Origin: Persicitalea sp964500445 | GTDB taxonomy: Bacteria; Bacteroidota; Bacteroidia; Cytophagales; Spirosomataceae | Length of the DNA stretch: 64,000 bases | Direction: 5' to 3' | Assembly (NCBI GenBank): GCA_964500445.1 | Contig: CAZCOG010000021.1 | Span: 1 to 64,000, forward strand | Notes under the pieces: generated by a model | Told to the model about the DNA's origin: nothing | Database searches by the model: none | Seen by the model: only the letters and a program-made list of their open reading frames with translations | Shown here: piece by piece, positions 32,838 through 41,802 of the stretch | How positions within the stretch are numbered: position 1 is the first letter of the stretch | Layout of the letters: each line of letters starts with the position of its first letter | Position numbers and translations under genes: made by a program

Positions 32838-34652
32838 TTGGAAAACATAGTCAAAAAACCAAAGAATACTATCCTGTTCGAGACCGCCTGGGAAGTTTGC
32901 AACCAAGTTGGCGGTATTTACACGGTCATAAGAACAAAGGTACCCGCGATGGTAGAAAAATGGGGCGAGGGATATTATCTGCTCGGCCCTTACTTTCCCA
33001 ATAAAGCCCTGTCGGAGTTTGAACCCATCGAGGAGCTCGACGATACGGCGGCGGGTCGAACCGTAGCCGCTATGCGCGAAATGGGTTATGGCGTCCACTA
33101 CGGCTACTGGTTGGTAACGGGCAAGCCACGCGTGATACTTTTTGACGTCCTGGGGTCGATGGCGCGACTGGATGAGATAAAATTTCGCCTTTGGGAAGAA
33201 CAGCGGATTTCCACCATCGATACCGAAGACCTGGTGAACCAAACCATTATTTTCGGTGAAATGTTGCGCATTTACCTCACGGAATTTGCTGCAGAAAACG
33301 CCAAGAAAGCCGACATTGCCGTGCAGTTCCACGAATGGATGGCCAGCAGCGGACTGCCGGGCCTGCGCCAGGCCAATGTCAAAATTGCCATCACGTTCAC
33401 TACCCATGCTACCATGCTGGGTCGTTATCTGGCGCAAAACGTAGAGGGCTTTTACAATAAGCTTCCTTTCTTCGACTGGGAACACGAAGCCCGCCATTAT
33501 GGCATCGTGACGCAGGCGGCGTTTGAGCGGCAGGCCGCCCAGAACGCTCATGTACTTACTACCGTGAGCGACGTTACTGCCCGTGAATGTGAAGTCTTTC
33601 TGGGCAGAATTCCCGATCTGGTAACACCTAATGGCCTGAATGTTATGCGCTTCCAGGCCGTGCACGAGTTCCAGAACCTGCATCTCAAGTACAAGGAGAA
33701 AATTCATGAGTTCGTATTGGGCCACTTTTTCCCTAGTTACTCTTTCGATCTCGACAACACGCTTTATCTTTTTACGTCGGGTCGATACGAGTTCAGTAAC
33801 AAGGGTTATGACCTGACGCTGGAAGCACTCGCTCGTCTTAACTGGCGGCTGATTCAGACCGGCTCGGAGATGACCGTCGTGATGTTCATCATTACCAAGC
33901 AGCCCTACTTTTCCATTAATCCCGACGTGTTGCATTCGCGGGCAGTGCTGGACGAGCTACATGAAACTACCACGGCCATTGAGAAGCAGGTGGGTGAGAA
34001 ACTATTCTTGGCTACGGCCGCTGGCACCGACCACAAAATGCCTGACCTCAATCAGTTTGTGGACGAATACTGGCGGTTGCGGCTGCGGCGTACTATCCAA
34101 TCATGGAAAACGGACGAACTACCCGCCTTCGTTACTCACGATCTGAAGCAGGAAGATGGTATTACGGATTTCTGCCGCAAGGCCAACCTTGTCAACAATG
34201 AGCGCGACCGCGTCAAGATCGTCTATCACCCCGATTTCGTATCTTCGACCAATCCGCTCTTCGGGCTGGATTATGGCCAGTTTGTGCGCGGCTGCCACCT
34301 CGGCGTATTCCCCAGCTACTACGAACCCTGGGGATATACACCGCTCGAATGTGTGGTACGGGGCGTGCCGACGGTCACCAGCGACTTGTCGGGCTTCGGC
34401 GACTACATCATGCAGATCATGCGCGACTACGAAAACCGGGGCATCTATGTCATCAATCGCAAGACTCAGAACTACTCGCAGGCCGCCGATCAGATGGCCG
34501 ACATCCTTTTCAAGTTTGTAAAAATGAACCGCCGCGACCGGATCATGCAGCGCAACCGCGTGGAGAACATCTCGGATGTCTTCGACTGGACTAACCTGCG
34601 CTCTTATTACGATACGGCGCACGATCTGGCGCTGAAACGAAAGAAGCCGTGA
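32838..34652 (+). CDS. Glycogen synthase, GT3 (eukaryote-like) family
   Basis: 604 residues, TTG start (TTGGAAAACATAGTC); no upstream ATG exists between the promoter and the first conserved residues. The opening LFETAWEVCNQVGGIYTVIRTK is the sugar-nucleotide-binding KVGGI-type loop of GT3, the family of fungal and animal glycogen synthases, not of bacterial GT5 GlgA. Further: QFHEWMASSGL, TFTTHATMLGRYL, SDVTARECEVFLGR, VTPNGLNV, and PSYYEPWGYTPLECVVRGVPTVTSD with the catalytic E-x7-E. Transfers glucose from UDP-glucose to glycogen. Common in Bacteroidota. The next gene is a small membrane protein 57 bases downstream. Confidence 0.92.
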   Translation: MENIVKKPKNTILFETAWEVCNQVGGIYTVIRTKVPAMVEKWGEGYYLLGPYFPNKALSEFEPIEELDDTAAGRTVAAMREMGYGVHYGYWLVTGKPRVILFDVLGSMARLDEIKFRLWEEQRISTIDTEDLVNQTIIFGEMLRIYLTEFAAENAKKADIAVQFHEWMASSGLPGLRQANVKIAITFTTHATMLGRYLAQNVEGFYNKLPFFDWEHEARHYGIVTQAAFERQAAQNAHVLTTVSDVTARECEVFLGRIPDLVTPNGLNVMRFQAVHEFQNLHLKYKEKIHEFVLGHFFPSYSFDLDNTLYLFTSGRYEFSNKGYDLTLEALARLNWRLIQTGSEMTVVMFIITKQPYFSINPDVLHSRAVLDELHETTTAIEKQVGEKLFLATAAGTDHKMPDLNQFVDEYWRLRLRRTIQSWKTDELPAFVTHDLKQEDGITDFCRKANLVNNERDRVKIVYHPDFVSSTNPLFGLDYGQFVRGCHLGVFPSYYEPWGYTPLECVVRGVPTVTSDLSGFGDYIMQIMRDYENRGIYVINRKTQNYSQAADQMADILFKFVKMNRRDRIMQRNRVENISDVFDWTNLRSYYDTAHDLALKRKKP

Positions 34653-34708
34653 AGCTTTTAGAAAAGAGAAATACGAGTGCAGCGAAAACCATTTAAACAG
34701 TGAAATGT

Positions 34709-34900
34709 ATGAAAAACGTATGGATCATTTTGTGCCTGCTACTCATTTGGTATGGCACGAGAGCAGTTAGAGAGAACCCAATAAAACCGAATTGGAGTAA
34801 GGCTTTGGTGGCTGTACTTTTCTGGCCTTTGTCGTTATTTTTCATCAAGTGGTCGAAGCACGAAGAAAAAGGAATTATTCGTGAAAATGGCGGTGCCTGA
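34709..34900 (+). CDS. Small membrane protein, unknown
   Basis: 63 residues from ATG at 34709 (a GTG at 34700 would add three residues). Two hydrophobic helices, VWIILCLLLIWYG (4-16) and ALVAVLFWPLSLFFI (35-49), with a short charged tail HEEKGIIRENGGA. I do not recognise a family. It sits 57 bases after the glycogen synthase and is followed by a 20-bp terminator stem, so it is probably cotranscribed with it. Evidence for being real is the helix pattern and position, not homology. Confidence 0.5.
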   Translation: MKNVWIILCLLLIWYGTRAVRENPIKPNWSKALVAVLFWPLSLFFIKWSKHEEKGIIRENGGA

Positions 34901-34929
34901 TTTGGTACCAACTCGGATAGATATTACTC

Positions 34930-34974
34930 AAAAAGGAAGGACGATTGGAATAAATCCAATCGTCCTTCCTTTTT
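34930..34974. terminator. Bidirectional terminator, 20-bp perfect stem
   Basis: AAAAAGGAAGGACGATTGGA (34930-34949), loop ATAAA, complement at 34955-34974. Ends the glycogen synthase/small-protein unit on the plus strand and the convergent DUF4301 gene (stop at 34992) on the minus strand. Confidence 0.92.
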
Positions 34975-34991
34975 TGAATGACAAACTACCT

Positions 34992-36494
34992 TTACTGGTG
35001 CTGCTCCCGCAACAAATCGTTCACTGTCTTTACAGGATTGAACGTAATTAAAGGTACTTCTACGAAAAGTGTGTTCCAGTCGGCCATCGCGCCGTTCCAA
35101 AGGCCGGGTAGTTCCTGGGCTTTGAGTTCCTGCCCGTCTTTTGATTTGTTGGAAATAAAGCCCGTCGTCGGGTCGCGGAACTGACGCAGCGGATAAACGT
35201 TGCCAGCACGGTCCTTCATCGCACAAACCAAATCCACGGGATTGAAGTGCGTGGCGTTCTTGAAAATGGCCTGTTGATTGTCGTCGTCCATGTCGACCTG
35301 CGCAGATTCCACAATTTGCAGGGAAGACGAGCCATCGGCATTCTTCGCCCAGAATGGCCCGCCGCCTGGCTCTCCGACATTTTTTACCATGCCACAAACG
35401 CGTATGGGACGTTCCAGTTTCCTACGGAAATAATCGACCTTTTTCTCATCGTTCCATGAAGAGAATTCTTCGGGCGGCATAACGCACAATTCGTTTTGAA
35501 AGAATTCGTCCAACTCCGAGAGTAAGGCTGCATCAGAGCCCTGATCGAGTCGATCGAGGTAGCTAAAAATAGCGGCACGATAATTCAAAAGTACCCCCGC
35601 GATCGCCTTTTTGTAAGTGACAGTAGTTTCTTTCAAATGGTCGGGTACGACATTATCCACGTTTTTAATAAAAATCACATCCGCTTCCAGGTTCGCCAGA
35701 TTTTCAAGCAAAGCTCCGTGGCCCGCCGGACGGAAAAGAATGCTGCCATCTTTCTCGCGGAAAGGCGTATTATCCATATTCACGGCCACCGTATCGGTGG
35801 CGGCCTGCTGTTCGGAAAACGACACGAAGTACTTTACCCCGTACTTACTTTCATAATCCGACCGCGCCTCCACAACCAGTTTTTCAAATTTGTCGCGATG
35901 CTCAGGCGACACCGTGAAGTGCAGCTGTACGCGCCTGTTGGCGTTGGCGTATAATGCTCCTTCCACCAGATGTTCTTCCAGGGGTGTGCGTGCTCCGTCG
36001 GGGTAGTTATGAAATTTGAGCAGTCCTTTGGGAAGATTCCCGTAGCCCAGCCCCTTTTCGGTGAGAAAGTACCCGGCAATGACCGACTGGTCGGCGGTAG
36101 TAATATCGTGGCCGTCGGCGGCCATTACGTCCCTGAGGTCGCGATAAAAAGCAAACTTTTCAAGATTGCTAAAAAATTCTTCGACTGACTTATCTGATTT
36201 ACCCTCTTCCAGAAAAGCGAAAAGAGATTTGAACATGCGGGTGGCTGCGCCGGAAGCAGGAACGAATTTGAGCAACGACAGATCGTCTTCGTCAATTTGC
36301 AATTCAAAGAGCCTTACTTCTTCTTCCATTTTATCTTCCGTCAGCCGGATGATGCCATCGCCCACCGTCGCAGCCTTTGAAAGACTGAGGTACGGAAAGC
36401 CGTCGACAAAAAACTGGATTTGCTCTTCTACCAACGCGGGATCGGTGCCGCGTTCTTTGACCTGCTGCAGGTCTTCTTCACTCAACATTAGCAT
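34992..36494 (-). CDS. DUF4301 family protein
   Basis: 500 residues, cytosolic. Matches DUF4301, a Bacteroidota family that looks like a nucleotidyltransferase fold: FVPASGAATRMFKSLF (residues about 75-90) resembles the G-x-GTR-M loop of sugar-phosphate nucleotidyltransferases. PKGLLKFHNYPDGARTPLEEHLVEGA is the nucleotide-base region and MVKNVGEPGGGPFW the sugar-binding region of such enzymes. Uridylyl- or guanylyltransferase activity is an inference; none has been shown for the family as far as I know. A second in-frame start is M3. Single gene between two convergent/tandem neighbours. Confidence 0.85.
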   Translation of the reverse strand: MLMLSEEDLQQVKERGTDPALVEEQIQFFVDGFPYLSLSKAATVGDGIIRLTEDKMEEEVRLFELQIDEDDLSLLKFVPASGAATRMFKSLFAFLEEGKSDKSVEEFFSNLEKFAFYRDLRDVMAADGHDITTADQSVIAGYFLTEKGLGYGNLPKGLLKFHNYPDGARTPLEEHLVEGALYANANRRVQLHFTVSPEHRDKFEKLVVEARSDYESKYGVKYFVSFSEQQAATDTVAVNMDNTPFREKDGSILFRPAGHGALLENLANLEADVIFIKNVDNVVPDHLKETTVTYKKAIAGVLLNYRAAIFSYLDRLDQGSDAALLSELDEFFQNELCVMPPEEFSSWNDEKKVDYFRRKLERPIRVCGMVKNVGEPGGGPFWAKNADGSSSLQIVESAQVDMDDDNQQAIFKNATHFNPVDLVCAMKDRAGNVYPLRQFRDPTTGFISNKSKDGQELKAQELPGLWNGAMADWNTLFVEVPLITFNPVKTVNDLLREQHQ

Positions 36495-36587
36495 ATTTTG
36501 AAGGTTGTTAGGGGTTGATCTAGGGTACTATTTTTAGTTTTATTAGGAAAGACCAAAGTTTATGGAATTTACGGTCATCCTAAAAAA

Positions 36588-38840
36588 CTATTCCACAATC
36601 CGAAGTTTAGCAAAGCTCAAAAGCAGCGTTTTTTCGCCAACCGTATCGAACTTCACCGTAGCCTTCCGGTCGGTACCGTTAATATCCATTTTACTCACAA
36701 CGCCAAAACCAAATTTTGGGTGCTCAACTTTCTGTCCTTCTACCAGACCTGATGTGTCGCTGGGCGCAAAGCCTTCCGAGGGCTGGTGCGTAGCCACGGG
36801 AGCCCGGGAGGGGGCAGTTTTTTGGGTGATATTTTTCAGGAAACCCATCGGACTGGGCTGAATGTCGCGGGTAGCCATTTCGCGCGTAGCCTTGGTGGTG
36901 TTCAAAAAGCGCTGATCGACTTCCAACAGGAAGCGACTGGGTTCGCACATTTTCAGGCGGCCCCACTGGTATCGGCTTTCGGCGTAAGAAAACGTAAGCT
37001 TCTGCTCGGCGCGGGTAATGGCTACGTAAAACAGCCGCCGCTCTTCTTCCAAATCCTGCCGACTTTCGAGCATCATCTGGCTGGGAAACAAATCTTCTTC
37101 CATTCCGACAACATACACATGCTTGAATTCCAGTCCTTTGGCAGAGTGAATCGTCATCAGCGTCACGCGATCATTATCGCCGTCCTCGTCGGGTTCGTCG
37201 GCGTTGGTCAGCAGCGCCACTGATTGCAGGAAAGTACCTAGCGTCTTGTCCTCATTCTCGGGATTATCCACGAATTCCTTAATGGCGTTGAGCAATTCCT
37301 GCACGTTTTCGTATCGCGAAAGCCCTTCCACCGTCTTGTCTTCGTATAATTCGCGCAGAATACCCGAGGTTTTGGCCACGTGAGTAGCCACCTCGAAGGC
37401 ATCCTTGCCCTGATCGATCATGAGCATAAAGCTCTTGATAAGATAGGCAAACTTATCGATGGGTACCGTAGCCCGGCCGCTTACGTACTGATGGATGTTA
37501 CTGACCACGTCCCAGACAGATACACTGTTTTCCGCCGCTGACACGGTGATTTTGGCCACCGTGGTATCACCGATGCCGCGCTTGGGCAAATTGATGATGC
37601 GCTTGAATGCTTCCTCATCCTGCTGATTGACGATAAAGCGCAGGTACGCCAGCAAGTCCTTGATTTCTTTCCGCTGGTAAAAAGATAATCCACCCACGAT
37701 GCGATACTTAATGCCCAGCCGCCGCAGAGCTTCTTCAAAAGAGCGCGATTGGGCATTGGTACGATACAGGATGGCGAAGTCATTGTTCCGCAAACTACCC
37801 TGCATTTTTTCCTCAAAAATGGAAGTCACAACCAGGCGGCCTTCCTCGTTATCAGAGTTGGCCTTGATGACATCGATGAGTTTCCCTTCCTCATTTTCGG
37901 TAAAAACCTCCTTGCGTAGCTGTGCCTTGTTGCGGGCAATGACCGAGTTGGCCGTGTTGACAATGTTCTGGGTCGAACGGTAGTTCTGTTCCAGCTTAAT
38001 AGTGCGAACATTGGGGAAGTCCTTTTCAAAGTTGAGGATATTCTCGATGTTGGCGCCCCGGAAAGCGTAAATGCTCTGCGCGTCGTCGCCCACTACACAA
38101 ATGTTCTGATGTACCGCTGATAGCTTGCGGGTAATCAGGTACTGCGAAACGTTGGTATCCTGAAACTCATCTACCATCACATAGCGGAACTTATGCTGGT
38201 ACTTATAAAGTACTTCGGGGAAGTCGCGGAAAAGAACGTTGGTATTGAACAGCAGGTCGTCGAAATCCATAGCATTGGCCTGGAAACAGCGGACGGCATA
38301 GGCCTTATAAAGTCGTCCGATCTCGGGCATCCGCGCGGCCTTGTCGTCGGCCTGAATGATGCTATTGTTCAGGTAATCGTCCGCTGACACCAGCCGGTTT
38401 TTGGCCCCGGAAATACGGTTAAAAACCGCGTTGGCCTTATAAATTTTGTCGTCGAGATTAAATTCCTTGATAATGCTACGCAGCAGCGACTTGGAATCGT
38501 CGGTATCGTAAATGGAAAAGTTGCTGGTATATCCCAGGTACTTGGCCTCAATACGCAGAATTTTGGCAAACACCGAGTGGAAAGTACCCATCCAGATGTT
38601 GCGGGCCTCATAGCCGACGCTCGTCTCGATACGGTGGCGCATCTCGGCGGCGGCTTTATTGGTAAAAGTAAGGGAGAGAATACGGAACGGATCGACCCCA
38701 TTTTCGATGAGGTGAGCGATCCTGAAAGTCAACACGCGGGTTTTGCCCGATCCCGCCCCGGCAATAATCATGAGCGGCCCCTCGCCATGCATCACCGCCT
38801 GGCGCTGGGGCTCGTTCAAGCTCGATAAGTAATCAGTCAT
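36588..38840 (-). CDS. pcrA: UvrD/PcrA-type ATP-dependent DNA helicase
   Basis: 750 residues, superfamily 1A 3'-5' helicase acting in nucleotide excision and mismatch repair and in removal of RecA filaments. Motif I AGAGSGKT at 27-34, motif II VDEFQDTN, motif III VVGDDAQSIYAFRGA, motif IV EQNYRST, motif V TIHSAKGLEFKHVYVVGME, motif VI YVAITRAEQKL. The C-terminal stretch VEHPKFGFGVVSKMDINGTD is the Tudor-like PcrA domain that binds RNA polymerase. Length fits PcrA (about 720-750). The XRE-S24 regulator is 164 bases upstream on the same strand, separated by a repeat hairpin. Confidence 0.95.
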   Translation of the reverse strand: MTDYLSSLNEPQRQAVMHGEGPLMIIAGAGSGKTRVLTFRIAHLIENGVDPFRILSLTFTNKAAAEMRHRIETSVGYEARNIWMGTFHSVFAKILRIEAKYLGYTSNFSIYDTDDSKSLLRSIIKEFNLDDKIYKANAVFNRISGAKNRLVSADDYLNNSIIQADDKAARMPEIGRLYKAYAVRCFQANAMDFDDLLFNTNVLFRDFPEVLYKYQHKFRYVMVDEFQDTNVSQYLITRKLSAVHQNICVVGDDAQSIYAFRGANIENILNFEKDFPNVRTIKLEQNYRSTQNIVNTANSVIARNKAQLRKEVFTENEEGKLIDVIKANSDNEEGRLVVTSIFEEKMQGSLRNNDFAILYRTNAQSRSFEEALRRLGIKYRIVGGLSFYQRKEIKDLLAYLRFIVNQQDEEAFKRIINLPKRGIGDTTVAKITVSAAENSVSVWDVVSNIHQYVSGRATVPIDKFAYLIKSFMLMIDQGKDAFEVATHVAKTSGILRELYEDKTVEGLSRYENVQELLNAIKEFVDNPENEDKTLGTFLQSVALLTNADEPDEDGDNDRVTLMTIHSAKGLEFKHVYVVGMEEDLFPSQMMLESRQDLEEERRLFYVAITRAEQKLTFSYAESRYQWGRLKMCEPSRFLLEVDQRFLNTTKATREMATRDIQPSPMGFLKNITQKTAPSRAPVATHQPSEGFAPSDTSGLVEGQKVEHPKFGFGVVSKMDINGTDRKATVKFDTVGEKTLLLSFAKLRIVE

Positions 38841-38897
38841 AGGTTATTTTCTAATCTTCGGTGGCGACGATCGCAGCCATCAGTTGCTACAAGCAAT

Positions 38898-38954
38898 AGG
38901 CTATAAGCGATAGGCCTGGCTACTGAAAAGCCTACCGCCTATAGCTTATAGCCT
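38898..38954. repeat. Inverted repeat in pcrA upstream spacer
   Basis: Arms AGGCTATAAGCGATAGGC (38898-38915) and GCCTATAGCTTATAGCCT (38937-38954), 17 of 18 paired, 21-base loop. It belongs to a family of TATAGC/GATAGC-rich spacer elements seen elsewhere in the window. Confidence 0.8.
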
Positions 38955-39004
38955 ACAGCTTCTTCAAACATCAAAGTTAGAAAAAAAAGTCAGGCCACTC
39001 ATGG

Positions 39005-39700
39005 CTACTCCACCGGAGCGCTCACGATGTTGGCCACGCGCCAGATACCTCGGATTTCGTTGGAAGGCACCGTCACACTGCCCCCCATGGGATTGTCGGA
39101 GTGCAAGGTGAGGTAATGTTTGGTCAAAAGGTCATTCTCGCGAATTCGCTTTACTACGAAGAAATCACGATAAATTACGGCAAATACTCCGCCCGACTGG
39201 TAGATCCAGTCACCTGTATCCACGGGAACCGCCAGAATGCGGGCACCGTGAACAAGCTGCGGACTCATACTGTTTCCCGACACTTCCAGTACCACCGGCT
39301 CTTTCAGGTTTTTCACCAGATCTTTGCTTACCGTACATGAATCCAGGTCCTCGAAGCGGTAGCCTTCGCCGTAGCTTTCGACAAAGCTGGCGTGAAACTT
39401 CACAGGAACGAAAGGTACCTCCACATAGTCCATTTCATCCATACTCACGTAGGCGTTGGAATAACCGCCATCGGCCAGTACCGGACCTTCACCGCGCAAG
39501 AGAAAATCGGAACGGACCTGCGGATAATGGTTCAGGATGCCGATGATCGTGTCGTAAGAAGGTTTGGCCCGACCACTAAGGATATTGTAGAATTTCGACG
39601 AGTTTTCGTCCAAGTCCTTAGCAATCTGATAGATGGTGATTCCAAGAGCGTCGAATACCTGCTTGAGCCGATCCTGAATGGAGTTGTCGGTTTCTTTCAT
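39005..39700 (-). CDS. XRE-type regulator with S24/LexA-like peptidase domain
   Basis: 231 residues. N-terminal helix-turn-helix (residues about 9-60: FDALGITIYQIAKDLDENSSKFYNILSGRAKPSYDTIIGIL), phage CI/C2-repressor style. The C-terminal domain has the S24 dyad: S144 in VSGNSMSPQL and K184 in FFVVKRI, 40 residues apart, as in LexA. No obvious Ala-Gly or Cys-Gly cleavage site was found in the linker. It may regulate itself: the upstream region contains a perfect GGAATATATATTCC palindrome (39780) and a partial copy near 39706. No phage genes are nearby, and pcrA lies next to it, so a DNA-damage or stress role is possible but unproven. Confidence 0.88.
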   Translation of the reverse strand: MKETDNSIQDRLKQVFDALGITIYQIAKDLDENSSKFYNILSGRAKPSYDTIIGILNHYPQVRSDFLLRGEGPVLADGGYSNAYVSMDEMDYVEVPFVPVKFHASFVESYGEGYRFEDLDSCTVSKDLVKNLKEPVVLEVSGNSMSPQLVHGARILAVPVDTGDWIYQSGGVFAVIYRDFFVVKRIRENDLLTKHYLTLHSDNPMGGSVTVPSNEIRGIWRVANIVSAPVE

Positions 39701-39705
39701 TTCGG

Positions 39706-39793
39706 GAATGTATATTTTATATGTGTAGTATTATATGCCAAAAGTAAAATATAATTATGACATAAAAGTACGAATTTCCGGAATATATATTCC
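39706..39793 (-). promoter_or_regulatory. Candidate operator region of the XRE-S24 gene
   Basis: Perfect 14-base palindrome GGAATATATATTCC at 39780-39793 and a related GGAATGTATATTTT at 39706-39719, just before the start codon at 39700. The region between is very AT-rich. Two sites upstream of a C2-type repressor suggest autoregulation. Confidence 0.5.
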
Positions 39794-39876
39794 CAAAAAC
39801 CACTAAAAATTTATAAAACCGGCCTGGCTCTAAGCTCTGCTCACCCTTAACAGCAGCAACAAAGTGGCCCAGTATA

Positions 39877-40326
39877 TCACTTCTTTATGTCGCTTGTCCA
39901 TTCGTCCATAAATTTCATATAAAAATCCGCAACTCCTGGGGGTAGATTCTTGTCGCCGCCACTCCACACGACTTTACTTTCAGAATCGCCGTTTTTTAGC
40001 ATAACATACTGGTAGACATTACCCGGATGATTGTAATCGAGTTGGCCGAACCCGAGCTCTTCCAATTGACGAAACCAGGTCTGTGTTTTCCTACGGTTTT
40101 TCTTCTTTACAAAGTGAAAAGCACCAGTACCCGGCTCTTTCAGAAAGAGTTCACCCGAATCCAGCAGGCGATATTCCCGCACCGTCCCGGCAAAACCGCC
40201 CCCCTTGCCCACTGCAATCAGGGCGCCCGGATAGTTGACCGGATTGGAAGAAGATTGCTGTCGAACGCAGCTCGGCAAAGCCACAATCAATGCCCCCAGA
40301 CACAGGAGAAGTACTTTGTTTTTCAT
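39877..40326 (-). CDS. Uncharacterised lipoprotein
   Basis: 149 residues from ATG at 40326 (MKNKVLLLCLGALIVALPSC, lipobox LPSC). The open frame continues 55 codons further upstream without coding character. The mature part has FAGTVREYRLLDSGELF and LEELGFGQLDYNHPGNVYQYVMLKNGD, a small beta-rich domain known in Bacteroidota lipoproteins of unknown function. It likely resides in the periplasm. Single gene; 51 bases of its 3' side border the XRE upstream region. Confidence 0.7.
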   Translation of the reverse strand: MKNKVLLLCLGALIVALPSCVRQQSSSNPVNYPGALIAVGKGGGFAGTVREYRLLDSGELFLKEPGTGAFHFVKKKNRRKTQTWFRQLEELGFGQLDYNHPGNVYQYVMLKNGDSESKVVWSGGDKNLPPGVADFYMKFMDEWTSDIKK

Positions 40327-40566
40327 GAGTTTTACTTTTACGGACAAAAATAGACGAATTTCCCAGAAGCCGTTTTGCCCTATGCCAAACGTTGCAAGTG
40401 GAATATATTGCGTCCATCCAGAGGCGACGGGATTAATTTTACGCAGTAGCTCGTTGGCCGATAGTGTACTTGCAATCACGCAGCTCCGCATCTAATTTTC
40501 TTTTGCTTCCCGCTTCTTTTTCGCTGTGTACTTCTTTACGTCCGTGCCTTTATGCCTTTTCTTCCC

Positions 40567-40574
40567 TACTTTTG
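40567..40574 (+). promoter_or_regulatory. Putative -7 promoter element of gcvT
   Basis: TACTTTTG, exact TAnnTTTG match, 30 bases before the gcvT ATG at 40605. Confidence 0.5.
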
Positions 40575-40604
40575 CGCCTCAATACGAATTCATTCCCAAA
40601 CCAA

Positions 40605-41681
40605 ATGAAGCAAATTCCTCTGCACGAAGTCCATGTCGGGCTGGGTGCCAAAATGGTACCTTTCGCCGGTTTCGAGATGCCCGTCCGCTACTCGTCCGAT
40701 CTAGACGAACACCATACCGTCCGCAATGGCGTAGGTGTATTTGACGTGTCGCATATGGGCGAGTTCGTGTTGCGCGGGCCAAAAGCACTCGACTTAATTC
40801 AAAAAGTATCAGCCAATGACGCAGCTGTACTTTTTGACGGAAAAGTACAATACAGCTACCTGCCCAACGCCACCGGCGGTGTGGTTGACGACCTGCTGGT
40901 ATACCGCTACGACGAGAATGAATACTATCTGGTAGTGAATGCTTCCAATATCGAAAAGGATTGGGACTGGATCATGAGCCACAATACCGAAGGCGTGGAG
41001 ATGGAAAACGTTTCCGATCGCCTCTGTTTGCTTGCTGTGCAGGGGCCAATGGCCACAGCCACGCTTCAGAAATTGACGGACGAGGATCTGGCAGCGATGG
41101 ACTACTATACCTTTAATACCGGGACGATGGCGGGCATCGACGATGTCATTATTTCGGCCACCGGCTACACGGGAGCGGGCGGCTTTGAAATCTATGTCTG
41201 GAACAAAGATGCTGAAGCTATGTGGGACGCGATCTTCGCGGCCGGAGCCGAGTTTGGTATCAAGCCCGTGGGCCTGGGCGCGCGCGACACTTTACGCCTG
41301 GAAAAAGGCTACTGCCTGTATGGTAACGACATTGACGACACGACCTCTCCGCTGGAAGCGGGTCTGGGCTGGGTCACGAAATTCAACAAAAGTTTCGTGA
41401 ATTCGGAAGCCCTCAAAGCGCAGAAAGAACAGGGCTTGCACCGTAAGCTGGTCGGCTTTGAACTCACGGAACGGGGTATCCCGCGCGGCCATTATGACCT
41501 CTGCAATCCCGAAGGCGAAAAAATCGGCGAAGTCACATCTGGCACTATCTCCCCTACCCTGCAAAAAGGAATCGGTATGGGTTATGTACCTACTGCCTAC
41601 GCCAAGCCCGGCACCAAAATCTGCGTAAAAGTGCGGGACAAGTTGCTGGAAGCGACGGTAGTGAAGTTGCCCTTTTTTTGA
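40605..41681 (+). CDS. gcvT: Glycine cleavage system T protein (aminomethyltransferase)
   Basis: 358 residues from ATG at 40605 (MKQIPLHEVHVGLGAKMVPF). The frame is open to 40464, but the promoter lies inside that part. Transfers the methylene group from lipoyl-H protein to tetrahydrofolate, releasing ammonia. Seen: FEMPVRYSSDLDEHHTVRNGVGVFDVSHMGEF, LPNATGGVVDDLLVYRYDENEYYLVVNASN, catalytic Asp region, GYTGAGGFEIY, GLGARDTLRLEKGYCLYGNDID, and GEVTSGTISPTLQKGIGMGYV. The H and P proteins are not in the window. comB follows on the same strand after a hairpin spacer. Confidence 0.96.
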   Translation: MKQIPLHEVHVGLGAKMVPFAGFEMPVRYSSDLDEHHTVRNGVGVFDVSHMGEFVLRGPKALDLIQKVSANDAAVLFDGKVQYSYLPNATGGVVDDLLVYRYDENEYYLVVNASNIEKDWDWIMSHNTEGVEMENVSDRLCLLAVQGPMATATLQKLTDEDLAAMDYYTFNTGTMAGIDDVIISATGYTGAGGFEIYVWNKDAEAMWDAIFAAGAEFGIKPVGLGARDTLRLEKGYCLYGNDIDDTTSPLEAGLGWVTKFNKSFVNSEALKAQKEQGLHRKLVGFELTERGIPRGHYDLCNPEGEKIGEVTSGTISPTLQKGIGMGYVPTAYAKPGTKICVKVRDKLLEATVVKLPFF

Positions 41682-41694
41682 AAGTGGAAAAGTT

Positions 41695-41759
41695 CCAAAG
41701 TACCTAAGCACTTTTCATTAAAAACTCTGTTTAAGAGTGTTGATAATTAGGCACTTTGG
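41695..41759. repeat. Imperfect hairpin spacer between gcvT and comB
   Basis: CCAAAGTACCTAA (41695-41707) pairs with TTAGGCACTTTGG (41747-41759) at 12 of 13 positions; inner AGCACT/AAGAGTG also pairs partly. Could attenuate readthrough or be an inert spacer repeat. Confidence 0.6.
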
Positions 41760-41802
41760 AGCTGTTTAAAACTATGACAAAACATTCATTCAAAATCAAA
41801 TC

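Noticed and set aside
32751..33935. 394-codon open frame on the minus strand across the glycogen synthase gene
   Set aside because: Antisense to a conserved GT3 enzyme; its translation has no recognisable motif. It also overlaps the start of the DUF2256 gene and the promoter.
40464..40604. N-terminal extension of GcvT
   Set aside because: Contains the TACTTTTG promoter element; family members begin at MKQ/MK...T.L...H as at 40605.
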